A stretch of DNA of 64,000 nt from NCBI GenBank assembly GCA_947846985.1, contig CANTUZ010000005.1, positions 4,510,001 to 4,574,000 on the forward strand, read 5' to 3'. Under the pieces are notes generated by a model. It saw only the letters and a list, made by a program, of their open reading frames with translations, was not told the origin of the DNA and ran no database searches. The translations under genes and the position numbers were made by a program. Each line of letters begins with the position of its first letter. The first letter of the stretch is position 1. This document shows positions 13,116 through 26,757 of this stretch, piece after piece. This DNA is from Fratercula arctica (taxonomy: Eukaryota > Chordata > Aves > Charadriiformes > Alcidae).

Positions 13116-13900
13116 TGCCTCCCAAAATTAATAGCATCAACGTATTTTTAAAGACAATTCATGTTTTACTCTGAAAGGAATATTTCTGTATTTGGTTATT
13201 GTGTTTGGTGTGCACACACACACACCTGGAACAGCTGTAACGTAAGGACTGAAAGGTGGGGAAAGCTGACACACAAAGCGAAATGGGTTTTCCAGTGCCC
13301 AAGATGGACTCAGCTCCAGAGACAAGACCAAAAAACATTACTTTTTGGTCCTCAGATCAACGTTCAGACAACAGCTTCCCAGGTTCCTCGTAAACTGAAA
13401 TAACCCTCACTATCCTGACTTTTTTTATTTATTTTTTAAAGTAATCTTCAGTAAGCTTTACTTAAAAGCTAGTTGAGTCCCTGCAAAATGTGCTGTTTAA
13501 CTGAGCTTTAATTACACTCTCTGTCATCTGCAATCCAAGGCCCAAACACAGCACACAGGGAAATAAAACCCACAACATTTTGTCAAAGGAGGCAGGAGGA
13601 GTTTTCGTGCTGTAGCAGCAGCAGTAACAGGCACAGATAAAGTTGTGCTTTCAGCTCCACAAGTATAAATCCTCAGCAACTCCACGTTGACGGAAACCTC
13701 ACCCTAAAAACTCCATGGAGTCTCCTCAAACTCAGCTGGGACACTAAGAAAGCAAACTTTGATCCTTTTTTTCTAAAAATCTGCTTCACAATTCCAAATC
13801 TTTGATGTAAATCTTTTAAAAGACTAAGATGGCATCAAGTCAGGGACAGGATGGAGGGAAATGTGTTTCCGTCCGTGGGGGGAACCATTAGGAGGAAGGT

Positions 13901-16900
13901 TAATAGCCCTGGGCATGCGATCAAATTAAGGTTTGTGCCAGTTTCCCCAGGGTTTCCCTTGCCATCACCAGCTTCCCTAGGCTGGGCAGCTCACCCTCTT
14001 CTTCCCACCAAAGACAGCTCTTACACAGAAGCACAACAGCCTGCTGGGAAGAAACAGAAAGATAATCACATAATTAACTTATATGGAGAAAGTATGAAAT
14101 AGGCAGAGGGAGGGAGCCTTTGAGCGTCTTCCCCTTTGGAGAGTTACAAACTTGATGTACGTTCAGCTTAAAAGATGGGGAGGGAGCAGGAATTCGGACC
14201 TCCCCAACATGTGGATTGCGGCACTGAGGCAGCCCGGAGTCTAAACAAGGCTGGAGTTAGCATTCAGAGCACACAGCCCAGCAGAGTATGGGAAAGGGAT
14301 AGAGCAGCCCAAAGAGCTGGCGCCACTAACTGACGAGCAGAGCGCAAGTGATAAAGATTTACTGCGAGAGAGGAGGAAACAGTCCGCTGGCCCGATTAGA
14401 GCTGTGAATACCGAGTTGTTCAGGGAGGATTTTGCAGCTGACTGATCACAGGCTGTCGGAGCAGGCCTCGGACAACAGCTGCAAGGCTTGCTGGGCTGCA
14501 GAAACAAAGGGCGCCTAGCACGGTGCAAAGAAAGAGTTGACAGGTTGTTGTTAGCAGTGGCAAATGTGTGAGGTATGTCACTGTGTGTGAGACGGGGTGG
14601 GTTGGGTTGGTGGGGAAGAAGGAGGGCAAGAAGCACAGGCAGTGCTCAGAAAAAGTTTGGGGGGGGGGCCTCACGGGGGAGGGAGCAGGGACACAGGCTT
14701 GGTCAAAGCATTTTCCTAAAATCAGGCCGGTGTTTGTAAGGAGGACAATCACAAGGTCTGTTTACTGCTGCCAAGACGAATTAGCCCATCGTCTCATTTA
14801 TAGGACGAATCCGGTGGCACAGACTATAAGGTGCATGGCATTAAAGGGACTAATTAGACAATTCCGGCAAATCTGAATTAAGACCCTTTCTTTCTTTGAA
14901 AGCTGGAAAGCATTTCTCAGGACTCAGTCAGATGGCTTAGGTTTTGTTGGGCTTTTTCTTTCTGTTCCGAGACGGGATATCTTGTGCAATTCCCTAACTC
15001 ACAAGGGTCTGCTCTAAATTCTGCTCTGAGCTTCAAGAACAGTTGTTAGGAAGCTGCTGGCATTTACATCATATCTAAAAAGGTCCAAACCAAAATTCCG
15101 GATTCTGCAGGAATTCAGCTCCCAGTCCAGGGACAAACTTTGCAGCTGGTCCCTCCTGTTAGAGCGGGCTAAACCAGAAGCCCACATGTGAACATACCTG
15201 AGGTAAGAGCCTACAGCTGAATTCTCACTCACACACAGAAAACAATCTAGGTTTTTCAAAAGCTGGCTTCTAATCTGACACCCACCCCCCTCTCCAAATG
15301 CAGCGTTTGTAGCCAAATGCTTTTCCCAAGCAACTCCGTGCTTTCTGGAGCCATGGTTCACTAACCTTGTGAACGCTGGGAAGGAATGTATCAATGAAAC
15401 TCCAGAGATGATCAAAGAGAGAAGCTGGAGAAGAGGAGAACTTACTTTCAGCTCCCTCTTTGGCAAGTTTAGGATTCAGTTCTATGAAATCTGGCGACAT
15501 TTTGCTCTGATTGTGACAAAAATAAAGTGTTACAAACACCTCCGAAGCAATGGTGCATGCTGTTTGCACACAACCACTATATTACAGTGGTCACTATTAA
15601 AATGTTTTACAAGCAGTTAAGGTTACCATGGTATTCACCGTATACTAAGAGAAGGGAAGACCATGACAATCACAGAAACATTCAGCGCTGCAAATATCAG
15701 ATGTTTCATAGTAATTAGTGACATTTTGTAATGCTTCTTGCTTTTTGACATATATATCTATTACTAACCAACATATAAGAGACCCTAAGAAATTGCAGCA
15801 TATATAGTATCTGATCAATTATACAAACAACCCCTATTTTGATTTTTCTCTTCTAAATGGTCTCTGGGACCCAGTTAGTCTAGTCCCAATGGGCAGCACT
15901 TGATACACTGTAAAGGGAATTCAGAACAAGAGGCATTTCAAGGCTTCTAACACAGCTCCATTCTCCCAAAATATAAAAAGTACCAGTGTGCAGAATACTC
16001 CATCTAGGGGCAGAAATGTAACCAAAAATTTCCTTAGCCTCTGCTTTGACATGTGTTAACCTCATTCTACCGGGACTGAGCGCATGAGAAATAATCAGAC
16101 ATTTCACAGAGGTTCCAAATAGTTCTTCCTCAGTATGAGTCCATAGATTTTTACTTTTTATTATTTTAAATACAGAGCTTCCAGCTTGAGTTTCCGCTTA
16201 ACAGTGATGAAGAACCCAGGCACTACTTTTATGCGTCTACTAGCAACTGGATTATACTTTAAACTACAAATGTTACCTCAGGAACAATTTATAATCCATC
16301 ATATCCACATGCTCAAAGTTTTTAGCTGAACAAGGGTGGCCAGTGAGCTCAACTGCAAGGAGTAATTAAATGCCTGAAGGGCTATTCAGGTAACTATATT
16401 TTTGGATATAATTAGGCTTCTGCTGAAGCGAAAGCAAGGTCTGAATTTGACTTCAGGGGTAGCAGAAATGGCTTGTGGCAGAGGCATACTTCCGAATGAG
16501 AAATTCTCTCTGTAGCTGGATAATTCAATATCATTTACACTTAATATTAGCACATAGGATTTGTTCACCAAGTATATTCGAGAGCAATGTAGACAGAAGC
16601 AACGAATTTGCAGGCTCAGAAAAAAACCTGAAAAGATATAATAATGCCCATTAACAGGTTTTTCTCTTTAGGAAAAATAAAATAAAATAATTACAGCAAG
16701 TATATCAAGTCCTTCCCTCTAATTATATGTTTTCTTTATACAAATGGCTTTCAGATGATAAGTCTGCACTAATTTTCCTTAGTAAGCAATGGGTTACAGC
16801 TTGTCTATAATGCTACGGCTTCGCGCTGCACTGTGTCTTGCTCTTTGTCTCTCCGATACAGAGTGGTTGCGTCTGAGGCTGGTGTAACACTTTGGAAAGT

Positions 16901-17700
16901 AATCAAATTACTTCCTACGTTTGCTCTCCTTAAACACCTACATTTGATCACCTCCATTCTTCCTGTTCAGACTCTCAGCTGCAAACTTCATAAATGCGAA
17001 GGTTAGAATTTTCTAGACACCGCTTTAATTTTTCAAATAGCAATCCAATTACTGAGCAAATTGGCACATTGCCTAGTTGCATAGTGACTTGGCACTGCCT
17101 CCTCTCATTGCTGGCAGTGATGAATGTGTTCCCCCTCAGCCCTCCTCGTCTATCTGCTCCAGCCCCGGAGCCAACACCAGTGACCACATAAGGAGAGTGC
17201 CTGGCAGCTGCAAGCCCGAGGTGCCAAGAGGCAGATTGTATTCTGTAGCAGCAGGATCTGGGTCTGTGACTGGCTTCCTGGCTAGTCTTTTGTAAGACCT
17301 TTTCCATGGCCTCTAGGTTGGCTCTAATGAAGCCTGTAGAAATGCCTGCAGGGAGCTGGTATAGAAGTGAGTTAAGTCAAAGGTTTAATTTAGTTTCTAA
17401 AGTGAAGTGAATGTATATTGGCCTTCTTTTTCCACCCTGCAATTATACTCCTGCCACATTTATGAGAAAATACAGTATTCATTCAACAATAGGAGTGCAT
17501 TCCTGCGTATGTCTGCACTGCACATTGGGGCAAAGATCCCCAAGCCAGCCTCAATTAACTTAGCTGCAGAACCAGAAGCAATATAGCTGTGTTTGCTCGG
17601 TGTGACACCCGAGCTAATTAACTATGTACGGCAGTAACAGAGCTTTACTGTTTCTGGCACTGAAGCCAGTATCCCTGTGTGGTAATCTGCTACAGACATG
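13901..17700. other. Intergenic DNA with regulatory-looking blocks
   Basis: More GC-rich and CpG-bearing than its neighbours between about 13,900 and 15,000 but not a clear CpG island. Contains clusters of homeodomain, forkhead, SOX and CCAAT-like motifs (about 14,740-14,880, 16,990-17,130, 17,520-17,640). A G9 run sits near 14,660. ORFs up to 150 codons exist but show no family match. Confidence 0.5.
14740..14880. promoter_or_regulatory. Candidate conserved regulatory element
   Basis: Dense transcription-factor-like motifs: forkhead TGTTTAC (14,759-14,765), TAATTAG homeodomain core (14,851-14,857) and adjoining SOX-like ACAATTCC. No homopolymers or repeat match. Function and conservation are inference. 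Confidence 0.25.
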
Positions 17701-20700
17701 CCAGCCCACTTGGAGGTAACCTGAGGGCTCCCTAAGCTGACGTTGCCTTGCACTGCAGAGATACGTTCAGGAATACTCCAGGAACTGGCAGGAATTTGTT
17801 GATCTCTTTACATCATGTGAGAGTGGTGAGGCTACAGATGTGGTTACAGTAAATCTGGACTGTTCTTCTTCCATCCCATTCACATTCTTTTATTACTCGC
17901 AACATCATGGTTACAGAGCATCTTTAAGTAACGTGTTAAGCATCTTGAGTAGCATCTGTCACATGTGGTGCTTTCTAAATTTCTCACTTCCTCCTCCAGA
18001 GGCAAAAAAGCTGGACAAAGATATTTTAAAGTATTTCTCAAACTTGCATTTTCTGTCATTTTTTTTGTTTGTTTGTTTGTTTTTTTAAAAAGGAAATTTG
18101 GGTCTTAGCCTGTAAGTTAACTTCTTTGGGCTACTTAGAAAGCCATTTTCAATTATTTCAATGCAGCAGATACGAACTTTCTAACAACAGGATATTTTTT
18201 CCCCATCTGGATTTTTTTTATGATCTCCAAGAAATTAACTTTCTTAAAATAAATGAGTACAGGTACCAAAGACCAGAGATGCACTATGATCCCTGTAATA
18301 CAAACAGGCTTTGGCAAAGGTAAAAAACAAAACAAAACGACCTGCCAACTATTCCTGTTTTGGAATCCCACGTCAGGCATACCAAGAAGCTACTGGAGAG
18401 AATCAGAGTTATTTGTCCAGCAACCTTCTGATGCAGATGGTAGCCTGGAAAAATATCCAAGTGGACTCTGAACTGCACACACCGGAATATTTTGCCGAGT
18501 TTGCTTGCTTGGACTTTACTTATGAGTGCAGTTGTTTGTTACTGATGGAATTTTTCCTTTTTTTTTTTTTTCTAAACAAGGTATGTTGACAGAGGTACTT
18601 AATGAGATCTCCAAGCTTTGATTATTACATTGTATTTAATTAAATTGCCCTTTTTTATCATTTTAGAGCTTTAACAGCTGAGCTGCCTTTACAGATGTTC
18701 ATATTGCTTGATATCCATAGGTAGATAGGAAGCCTAAGATCTTATAATGACTTTCTAGACAACAAAGGTGAGTTGCAATTCAAAGAACCGCCATAAGGAC
18801 CTGAGGACTTTCTCTTCAAATCTAATCACCCCAACTCTCAAGACTGACTTTTGCACAAGGCAGCAAACACAATGATAAATTTTAAACACACGTAACTCTC
18901 AGACTATCCATCCCTACAAACACATATGACTGAGGTGCAGCAATGGGGATTTTAAGAGTGATAAGAGAGTGCCATTTTCCCACTCTCCTCTCTGCCTCTG
19001 CCGCAATTTTGCATGGGTTACTTGAGGAGTCATTTTCAACAAACACTAAATTCTACACAGACTGTATTAGTAATGTATTTAGAATAGTGATTTAAAACAA
19101 TGAGGACTTTTATGGACAATCTCATAGTAAACCTACTAATCCATTTTGTAAGAATGGGTCTGTCCATCAGAACCTAATGAAGTGCTCTGGTGACTGCAGT
19201 GGCTTACAGACAGACACCTTCAGAAATACAAACAACACATTTTGATTAACAGCCTTTAGACTATGTTCAAGAGACCCCTGGGAATCCTTGGACTAGTTCT
19301 AAGGTACCAGGAAAGGCAAAGTGCACGCAGTATTGCTAGGCTTCATAACATTATTCAGGGGTTTGTACCTCTGTATTTCAGGGATGTTCAAATGGAGGGT
19401 AAAAACCTCAGAGCTATAGATGATGTGCTGTCCTGTTGTCATCTACAATACCTTCTACAGGTGCAGGAAACTGAGGTGGAAACTGGACTTGTACTCCTGG
19501 CTAAAGAGCTGTAGGACACAAGGAAGAGTTCGTTATCCAGAAGGGCACATAAGCATGTGCTTAACAGTGGCCATGTGAATGCCTCAAACGTATAAAAGCT
19601 CACATGCCAAAGTTAGCAACACTGCTGTAGCCAAGTTGTGCTGAGAGTTAAACATGCACTTAAGAGCTTTGCTGGACGGCAGCCATTTACAGATGTACAA
19701 TCGGTACAGAGACATGTAGGCAGAGATGTCCTTTATTGGGTCCACTGAATTCTCTTCTTGAAGATACACACTTGGTTATTTTGATTAACATATTTATAAA
19801 CCCAAATACTCCTGATTACATCTCAGCACATGTATCATTTTGCCTGGAGTCCTTTATTTACCACACTTATTAAAAATTCGGGGCCAGACAAACAATTCAA
19901 AAACAAATGCAAAATGCAGCTGATATCTGATAATACAGGACTCTCCCCATTCCTGTTCTCTTCCTTCATTCTGGATTTGTTTGCTTTGAAGATGCTCACA
20001 GATCCTTGTCTGCATGTAATAACTCCTAACAGCAGCCTGTTGAATAAGAGAAGAGAAAGTGGAAGAAAAACAATAGGAAAGGCATTAAGGGCACTAAGTT
20101 GTTTTTTCTGGGATGGGCATCAGACATATGCTCCCTACTCCAGTCACAGTGCAATCAAAGCTGTCCTGTGCCACTGCCAAAAACTGCAACAGGTGCCAAA
20201 AGATTACAGCATCAGTTAAATCCACTCCTAAGGCACCAGCTCAGGGACTGATCCAAGTCCCAGAAGCCAATGAACATCTTTCCCCAGATGTCAATTGTTT
20301 TCAACTAGTTCCCTCTTATTTCCAGCGTGATGCTGGGGGTGGGGGACACAAGTAAATTCAACTGCCAGGAGGCAATCCTCTAATTTCGCCACTTGCAAGG
20401 CTGGACAGATGCCAAAGCCACGCACAGCCTCCCAAACATATTTGTAAGGTAATTAATATTTTATATTCACAACAATAAGAGATCTTCATTCACACGGCAC
20501 TATTAACACAGTTGCTGGTTCCATTCTCCCCAGCACGTTACAATGACAACTCCATGCCAGCAGCAGCCACATGGCCTAAAGGTGCCAAGCTGGCAAGGAT
20601 AGTCTCTCACAGAATTTGGCATCCAACCCCTTGGCAAACCCCTCGGCAGTTGTGCTTGGCTGCTTTCGGATCCGTCATGTGGTTAGGCTGCTGATAGCAT

Positions 20701-20869
20701 AGGAGGGTGCTGCGTCCTCTGGGCACCATTTCACTTTAACACCTGTCTGATTCGGAGGAATGCGCGCACATGGAGAGCAAGATTCCCGCACAAATCCTCC
20801 CCGGGACCCAGAGCACATGCTCCATTTGTTCCTGAAAGGGGTCGTTTCCTCAGACCCACAAGTGCGCTT

Positions 20870-20887
20870 CCCCCCCCCCCCCCCCCC
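20870..20887 (+). repeat. C18 homopolymer
   Basis: Eighteen uninterrupted cytosines, flanked by CTT and TTCCCC. Length in the assembly may be unreliable. Confidence 0.9.
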
Positions 20888-22087
20888 TTCCCCTTCACAT
20901 ATCTGTATACAGCCCTTAGAGGGTCCTACATCCTGCCATGCATTCCACATGTGTTGGAGGTTTGCTCTGTGAACCAGGAATACAAAACATAGCCTTTTTG
21001 TGTATAATGAAATCTCATATTTTACTGTGCTCATATAAAGCCATTTCTTTGTGAATAAGGCTTTTTTTATTTGTGACATTTTAACGATCTACAAATGTTT
21101 GGTATAGATGAAAGGAAATGATTATTTCCAGGTCACCTTGCAGTAATACTCTTTGATAGGCACCATAATTCCAATTAAATTGAGTAATAAGGAAGGGGGG
21201 GAAACCCTTCAAACACTTAAAGTGTCACTGAAGCACAAATATTTTAAGAGAAAAACACAAAAACAAGCATACATCATTTGCCACAAGCCACAGAATATCA
21301 GAGAGGGGAACAGATAAAATTCAAAGCCTTTTTTCCACTAGGGACTACTCAAAAATACGTGGCTCTTACAACACGCAGACTGTGAGAATAGCACTCTGTG
21401 GCCCACAAACACCATGTATCGTTGTAGTGAATGCGAAAAGTCTCCATGTCACAGGATTGGGTCTGACCTGGGCTCCAAATTTAGTGAAATAATCCCAGAT
21501 CTGCTGCCTCAGAGGTGCTTGTGAAAAATCCCAACTACCACCCCACGCCTGGCAGAGGCAGCTCTCCAGGAGCGCCAGGGCAGAGGTGCGGTAGGTGTGC
21601 AGAGAAGCGTGTTGAGACTTTGCATAGCACCTCTCGAAAGCTGTGCCTGTCTGAAAGCACTCCCATCCACCTCTGGTTTGCACGAACGGCCTGCACTGAT
21701 TCATCCAGTACATTCTGACACTTTTGAGCCCGGTTATCTTTGGATCAGACACTCTCTAAAGCCTGTGAAATAAATGCAAGTCTTTGGTTGCTAAGCTCAC
21801 GGTCACAAAATAACTGCTATCGCTCACTCTAGCGCGAAGGCTCTGTGTACCCATTTCACCCCAACTGGAACGTACAAATAAAAGCCAGAACTCCTGTGTT
21901 CTACTTCAAGCCATACCATTTCCCTGTCACGTTGTTACCGTGATTTTTGTTTGCATCAAGGTTATGGCCCACAGACACCAGCCAAGGCCTCCCCGTGCCA
22001 GGCAGAGCGCTAGCACAGAACACAAACCCTGCTCGCTGCACGTAATTCTGCATCTATCAGTATCCCTGTGTTTAGCCATCAGAGGGT

Positions 22088-22213
22088 TTTTTTTTGGTTT
22101 TTTTTTTTTTTGTTTTTTTTTTGTTTTGTTTTGGTTTTTTTTAAATCAAGGTTGGGTTGGTTTTGTTTGTTTTTTTTTTTTAAAAAAAAAAAAAAGGCAA
22201 ACAAAACCCAACC
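22088..22213. repeat. T-rich tract ending in a long inverted repeat
   Basis: A T/G-only tract leads into a foldback. The left arm (22,150-22,181) runs from GGTTGGGTTGG to a T-run; the right arm (22,182-22,213) runs from an A-run to CAAACAAAACCCAACC. Arms are complementary except for a TTGG bulge in the left arm and a GG beside the A-run; there is essentially no loop. Confidence 0.88.
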
Positions 22214-24079
22214 AAATAACTACTGTTTTGATATCCTTATACTAAAAGTAAAACAAGCTTAAATATGACATCACAATCAGAAGGTCACTGGGACTGCCCA
22301 TGTATAAAACAATTTTAAAGTTATTTGAACACAAGATGGGATAAAGCATTTACAAAATTACTCTTCTCGTGCCCTACTCTAGCATCATGTAAGCAACTTA
22401 TTTAGTTTTGAGGGAGCTGGCTTGGGTTTTGTTTTGTTGGGTTTTTTTTTCCTTCTTGAACAGCCTTCACTATTTATTAGAAAAAAAAAACAACATTCTC
22501 TCCCCCCTCCTCTGAAACACATGCTTTCTTCAGAACACTAGGGCGACATACAGGATGGACACTGGGACCATGACAAATTGAAGATCCAGCATCTTGGAAG
22601 ATTTGCTGGCCACAAGCCAAACTTTTCTGGAATGGAAAAAGCTTTTCAATAAGGCATTTTCAGTAACAAATTCAGTATTTAACCCTTGGGAGGTAAAGAA
22701 ATATCCCAACTCAAAATTGTTATTCAGTTACATATGAAATGTTGTTATTTCAGATAATGTAATTACAGAAACTCCTAAAAATTATTTTCCATTCCTTTTT
22801 CTCTGTGACCTGGGCAATTGATTTCCATTGTGATTAAAGCACCTGGCTTTTGGAGCAAGGGAGACGGAAAGTAAGTACCAAATAAACATATAAAACTCTC
22901 TAGCAACATTCCTGGAATAGTTTTTCTGTAAAGTACATGGCATGTTCAGAACACATGATTTTGTAGTACAAAGATTTTATTGGCTTCACCGCTCAGTGTG
23001 GTCATCTCAGATTCATGCCAAATAAACCTACCACACCACATCGTCATTTATTTTCCATCTCCGTGTACACATATACCCTTTCTAAAAAGAAAGATCCTAA
23101 CTCCTGCACAAATTCACAAGCTGAACGCATGTTATATTATCTTCCCTTGAAAATGATAACCTAAGAATGGGGTGCTGTATGTTACTCTTGGCAACTAAAG
23201 CAGGAACAAGTACATACAGGACTTCAGAAGAGCCAAGAAAAGAACAGCAGCCAGGGAGGAGGATTTGCCTCTGACAGGTTCCTTGCACCTCCTTTCCGCA
23301 GCAAGCTGGTGTTCGGTACCAAGAGCAGACTTGTCCTCATACGAGTCTCAGTTGGACTGAGCCCTGGAATGAACCCACCATACGGCATGGCTTATATACG
23401 AGTTATATGGAAGAGCAAGGAAAGAAAAAAAAAAAAATCTAATGTCAAAGTCAGAAAAGCCTCCAGTTTCAATTACATAGACGTAAACCTTCTACACAAA
23501 TAGACCTTGCCAGATGTTTCCTTATCATAATACACTTCCCCTTATTAACATGACTAAATAAATAAAACTTACCCAAATCAAATCCTGACCATTTCCCCAT
23601 TTTAAACTTAATGAATTTTCTCAGGTTTATGCACTTTTTCAGCATGCAATCTTAAGTCGAGAGCTTCTTCATGAGAACATGCCTGATTGGGGATTTTATT
23701 TTTTTAAAAACAGTTATTGTGCCATGACACAAGGGTAGAACATAGTTTTAAAGGGCTGCTGACTCTGGACAATTTATATGCTAATTTCAGAAATGATTCC
23801 TCCTACATTAAATAAGGAGCTAAGGAATGTTCCAAAGGTCTAGACAGACCACACCATTAACAGATTGGGTAAATCAACGCTAATACTGCCCACAGCGTAT
23901 TACACCGTGTGAACTTTCTTCTCTGCACACACTTTACTAATTTTAGTTCCACGTGGTTCCTCAGCTGACTGGCCAAAATATAAACTACGACAACTACCTA
24001 AAGCCTCCCTGTGCCCATCTTGACCTTGGACTTGCCTTTAATATTAAACTTGAGGGAAAAAACTGAATGGTCACACTTT

Positions 24080-24150
24080 TTTTATCCATGGTACATTTAT
24101 AAATGGTTTATAAAGGGTTAACAAATGATTAATAGATTATGAAAATGTTA
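24080..24150 (+). repeat. AT-rich degenerate repeat of TTTATAAATGG type
   Basis: Sub-repeats ATTTATAAATGG, TTTATAAAGGGTTAAC and AAATGATTAATAGATTATG follow one another. Similar ladders occur in old amniote interspersed repeats; family not identified. Confidence 0.45.
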
Positions 24151-24692
24151 AAAAAGTATGGACAGCTATGAACAATAAGGATAGCTGTTACGCACCTAAT
24201 GATCAGCATTTTAGGAAAGTACAATGCAGACCCATAGCCCGAACTCCATCAGTGTAAAGGCTAAGTCTGGCAAAAAATTCAAATATCTTCAAACTTGTTT
24301 GAGCACTAACAAATCCCCCAGCATTTGTTAGCAGCGTTCTGAGGCTATTATTATTTTAAAGGACAAGTCACATCTGACTCCAAATTTAGACTTTGTACAA
24401 ACAAGCTGTTATAAAGCCTTAGAATAACAGAAAGATTTCCAGGTTTTATTTTACTTCCAATAAAAATGATCTTTAAACAAATTCTCATATGGTATATGTA
24501 ATCCTAACAATGCAGAACTGAAAAACTCAAAATGAAACAAGCATCACTAAATCAAAATAGAAGGATCATAAAATACTAAGATCCATTGAATTTTTGAAAT
24601 TCCTTCTGGTTTTATATCTTAGCTTACTAGCTACGCTGCCAAAACAAGGCAGTGATGCAAAGCGTGATGCTGAGTCTAAGTGCTTAGCTGTC

Positions 24693-24719
24693 GGGGGGGG
24701 GGGGGGAGGGGGGGGGGGG
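24693..24719 (+). repeat. Poly-G tract (G14-A-G12)
   Basis: Twenty-six guanines interrupted by one adenine, able in principle to form a G-quadruplex. Assembly length uncertain. Confidence 0.9.
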
Positions 24720-26757
24720 ATTAAAAAAAAGTCTCACTAGTGATGAAATTTTGGTTTTAGAAGTTAACTGAAATCAGCATCCAGCGCATTTACAGCATCT
24801 TGTGCTTTATCATGATGTGACACGTCTTGCAATCTCACTTACTGGTAAACTTTAAGGTACTAAATACGATGAGGTATCTTCATGTGACAAAAATCTAATT
24901 TCTTTTCAAATGAAGTAAGAGCTTCCGATAGATTTTTTTTTCTTTTTTTTTTTTTCTTTCTACTTAACTGTCTGAGGATTATACTAAACTCAAGTCACAC
25001 AACCTTCTCATACCTTTCTTAAGGGATAGTGTAACATTTTGGGGACACGGAATTGAATATTAAGTCAAAAGAGCACTGGGCATGCGCCTCCTCTGATTGA
25101 ATTCAATAGCTGAACTTCCACTGCGTGCCAAGGAATTGGATTAGGTATTCTGTTTATAGTGTGGGTGCCAGCAAACTCGTCCCCCCCTAGTCACACACAC
25201 ACATACCAGCTAATCAGTGCACTACAACTTAATTATATCATAGGACCTATCTCTCAGCAAACTGCAATCAGGTATGAAGTGCAGCCTTCCATAAACCAGT
25301 ACAAGCAGGACCCCAAGACCTGAAACAGCTACTATATCGCACACAGCCAAGAACACGCTTTGTTATACATCAGACACCTCAGTCAAATGACTCCTGATAA
25401 TGATCAATGATGGTAAATTGGCAGCCGGGCTACTGGAAAAATTCCAAACTTCACCTTGCAGCTACAGGAATGAGGAGGATATAGGTGAATGTGATCTTTG
25501 GCAGGGAAAGGTACATTGTTTCACTGCTGTGGGAAAATGCTTAATGCTCAAACATTTCCTTAAATTAAGATTACAATGAAACATTAGAGGTAGCATTATT
25601 AACGATAATCAACTTTGCTGGCTAAATGAAAAAATAACTCCAGACCCATCTCCGATCTGCAGAATAAAAATAATACAATAACCTAGCATTTCATACCTTC
25701 AATTTTTTCTGAGCATTTCAGTAGAGAGGCTTACTGCAAAGAGAATAGGCTCTTGTGTACTTTGATCTTTGAAACTCAAGGAAGTTCCCAACTTATTTGT
25801 TCCTTTTCCCCATCAATGAATGAAGTGAAGATTAATCAAAGTTTTGAGGTTACACTATAACACCTTTGAGATACTGGAAACAAGAACCCTTGCACCCCAA
25901 ATTTATTTCTGAATTGTGAACCTGGCCCAGGAAATAATGTGTTTCTGAAGAGAGACATAGAATGTATACAGCTTTAAAAAGGATTTGGGGATCTCAGAAA
26001 CAAAAGTTGTTGCTGAACTCCATGACGTACAGAAAAACTGAGTTGGCTTTATAATCTTTGTGTTGAAACGATTCCCACAAAATATTCCATTGCCTTACAC
26101 CAAGTCAGGACTTTCCCTCCAACCATGAGATATTCCACCACTGACCATGCAGGAGTTCTGCCATTGCTACCATTGGGGCAGTATCTCACCTTGCGCCCAC
26201 AGCACAGGAACACTAAGGAGGCACTGTACGCTATGGGAAGCCAGGTTAAAAAAAAAAAAAAAAAAAGTATGTTTCTTGGATATTGTCTTTCAGCTTTTCC
26301 TAAGACAAGAATAAAAACCTAGTACAATGATAAGAATGTTGCTAAATATTCATACAGATACGCTTCCCAAGAAACCACTAGTAAAGCACATGTGGACAGA
26401 TGTCTGCTTTTGAGTATGCATGTGCAAACATACACATAAATATATATGTAAAAACACCCTACACTTCTCAACAGAAAGAAGAGTGATTCCCAGTCAGAGA
26501 TCATTCAGAGGCTCTGACTCAGCATTGTCCACACAGTTTAGAGCCACCTTTCTCCTGACCTTTCTCAGTTTTTTTACCTTAGCTTCATTCCATCATCATT
26601 TACCTCCTGTGCAGGTTCAGCCAGATCCTTTCCTTCACCAATCCACTTAGTTTCCCCTAGAAGATACCTTATCTCAGAAAGAAAAAAACCCAATCCACTG
26701 AGATGAATAGTATTTTATCATATCATTACTTCTCTGTAAGTCCCTTTCCTCATGCTG

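Larger units (their letters stand above)
5827..13900. other. Intergenic DNA, no gene seen
   Basis: No coding sequence recognised; ORFs are short and lack family motifs. Holds ancient repeat remnants (8,070-8,160 and 13,030-13,115), a purine microsatellite (10,179-10,218), short TA repeats and a block at about 9,770-9,960 that looks like regulatory DNA. Confidence 0.7.
17701..26757. other. Intergenic DNA, no gene seen
   Basis: No coding sequence recognised. Simple-sequence content is marked: TTTG repeats (about 18,060-18,090), C18 (20,870-20,887), a T-rich tract with a long inverted repeat (22,088-22,213), an AT-rich degenerate repeat (24,080-24,150) and a G14-A-G12 tract (24,693-24,719). Confidence 0.7.

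Noticed and set aside
15014..15466. 150-codon open frame on the minus strand
   Set aside because: No family match and no conserved-looking motif; overlapping ORFs in other frames are of similar quality.
21366..21752. 128-codon open frame on the minus strand
   Set aside because: Composition looks protein-like in places, but I recognise no family and see no neighbouring exons in phase.
21940..22262. Phe-rich ORFs that look like membrane protein
   Set aside because: They are translations of the T-rich tract and inverted repeat, not a gene.
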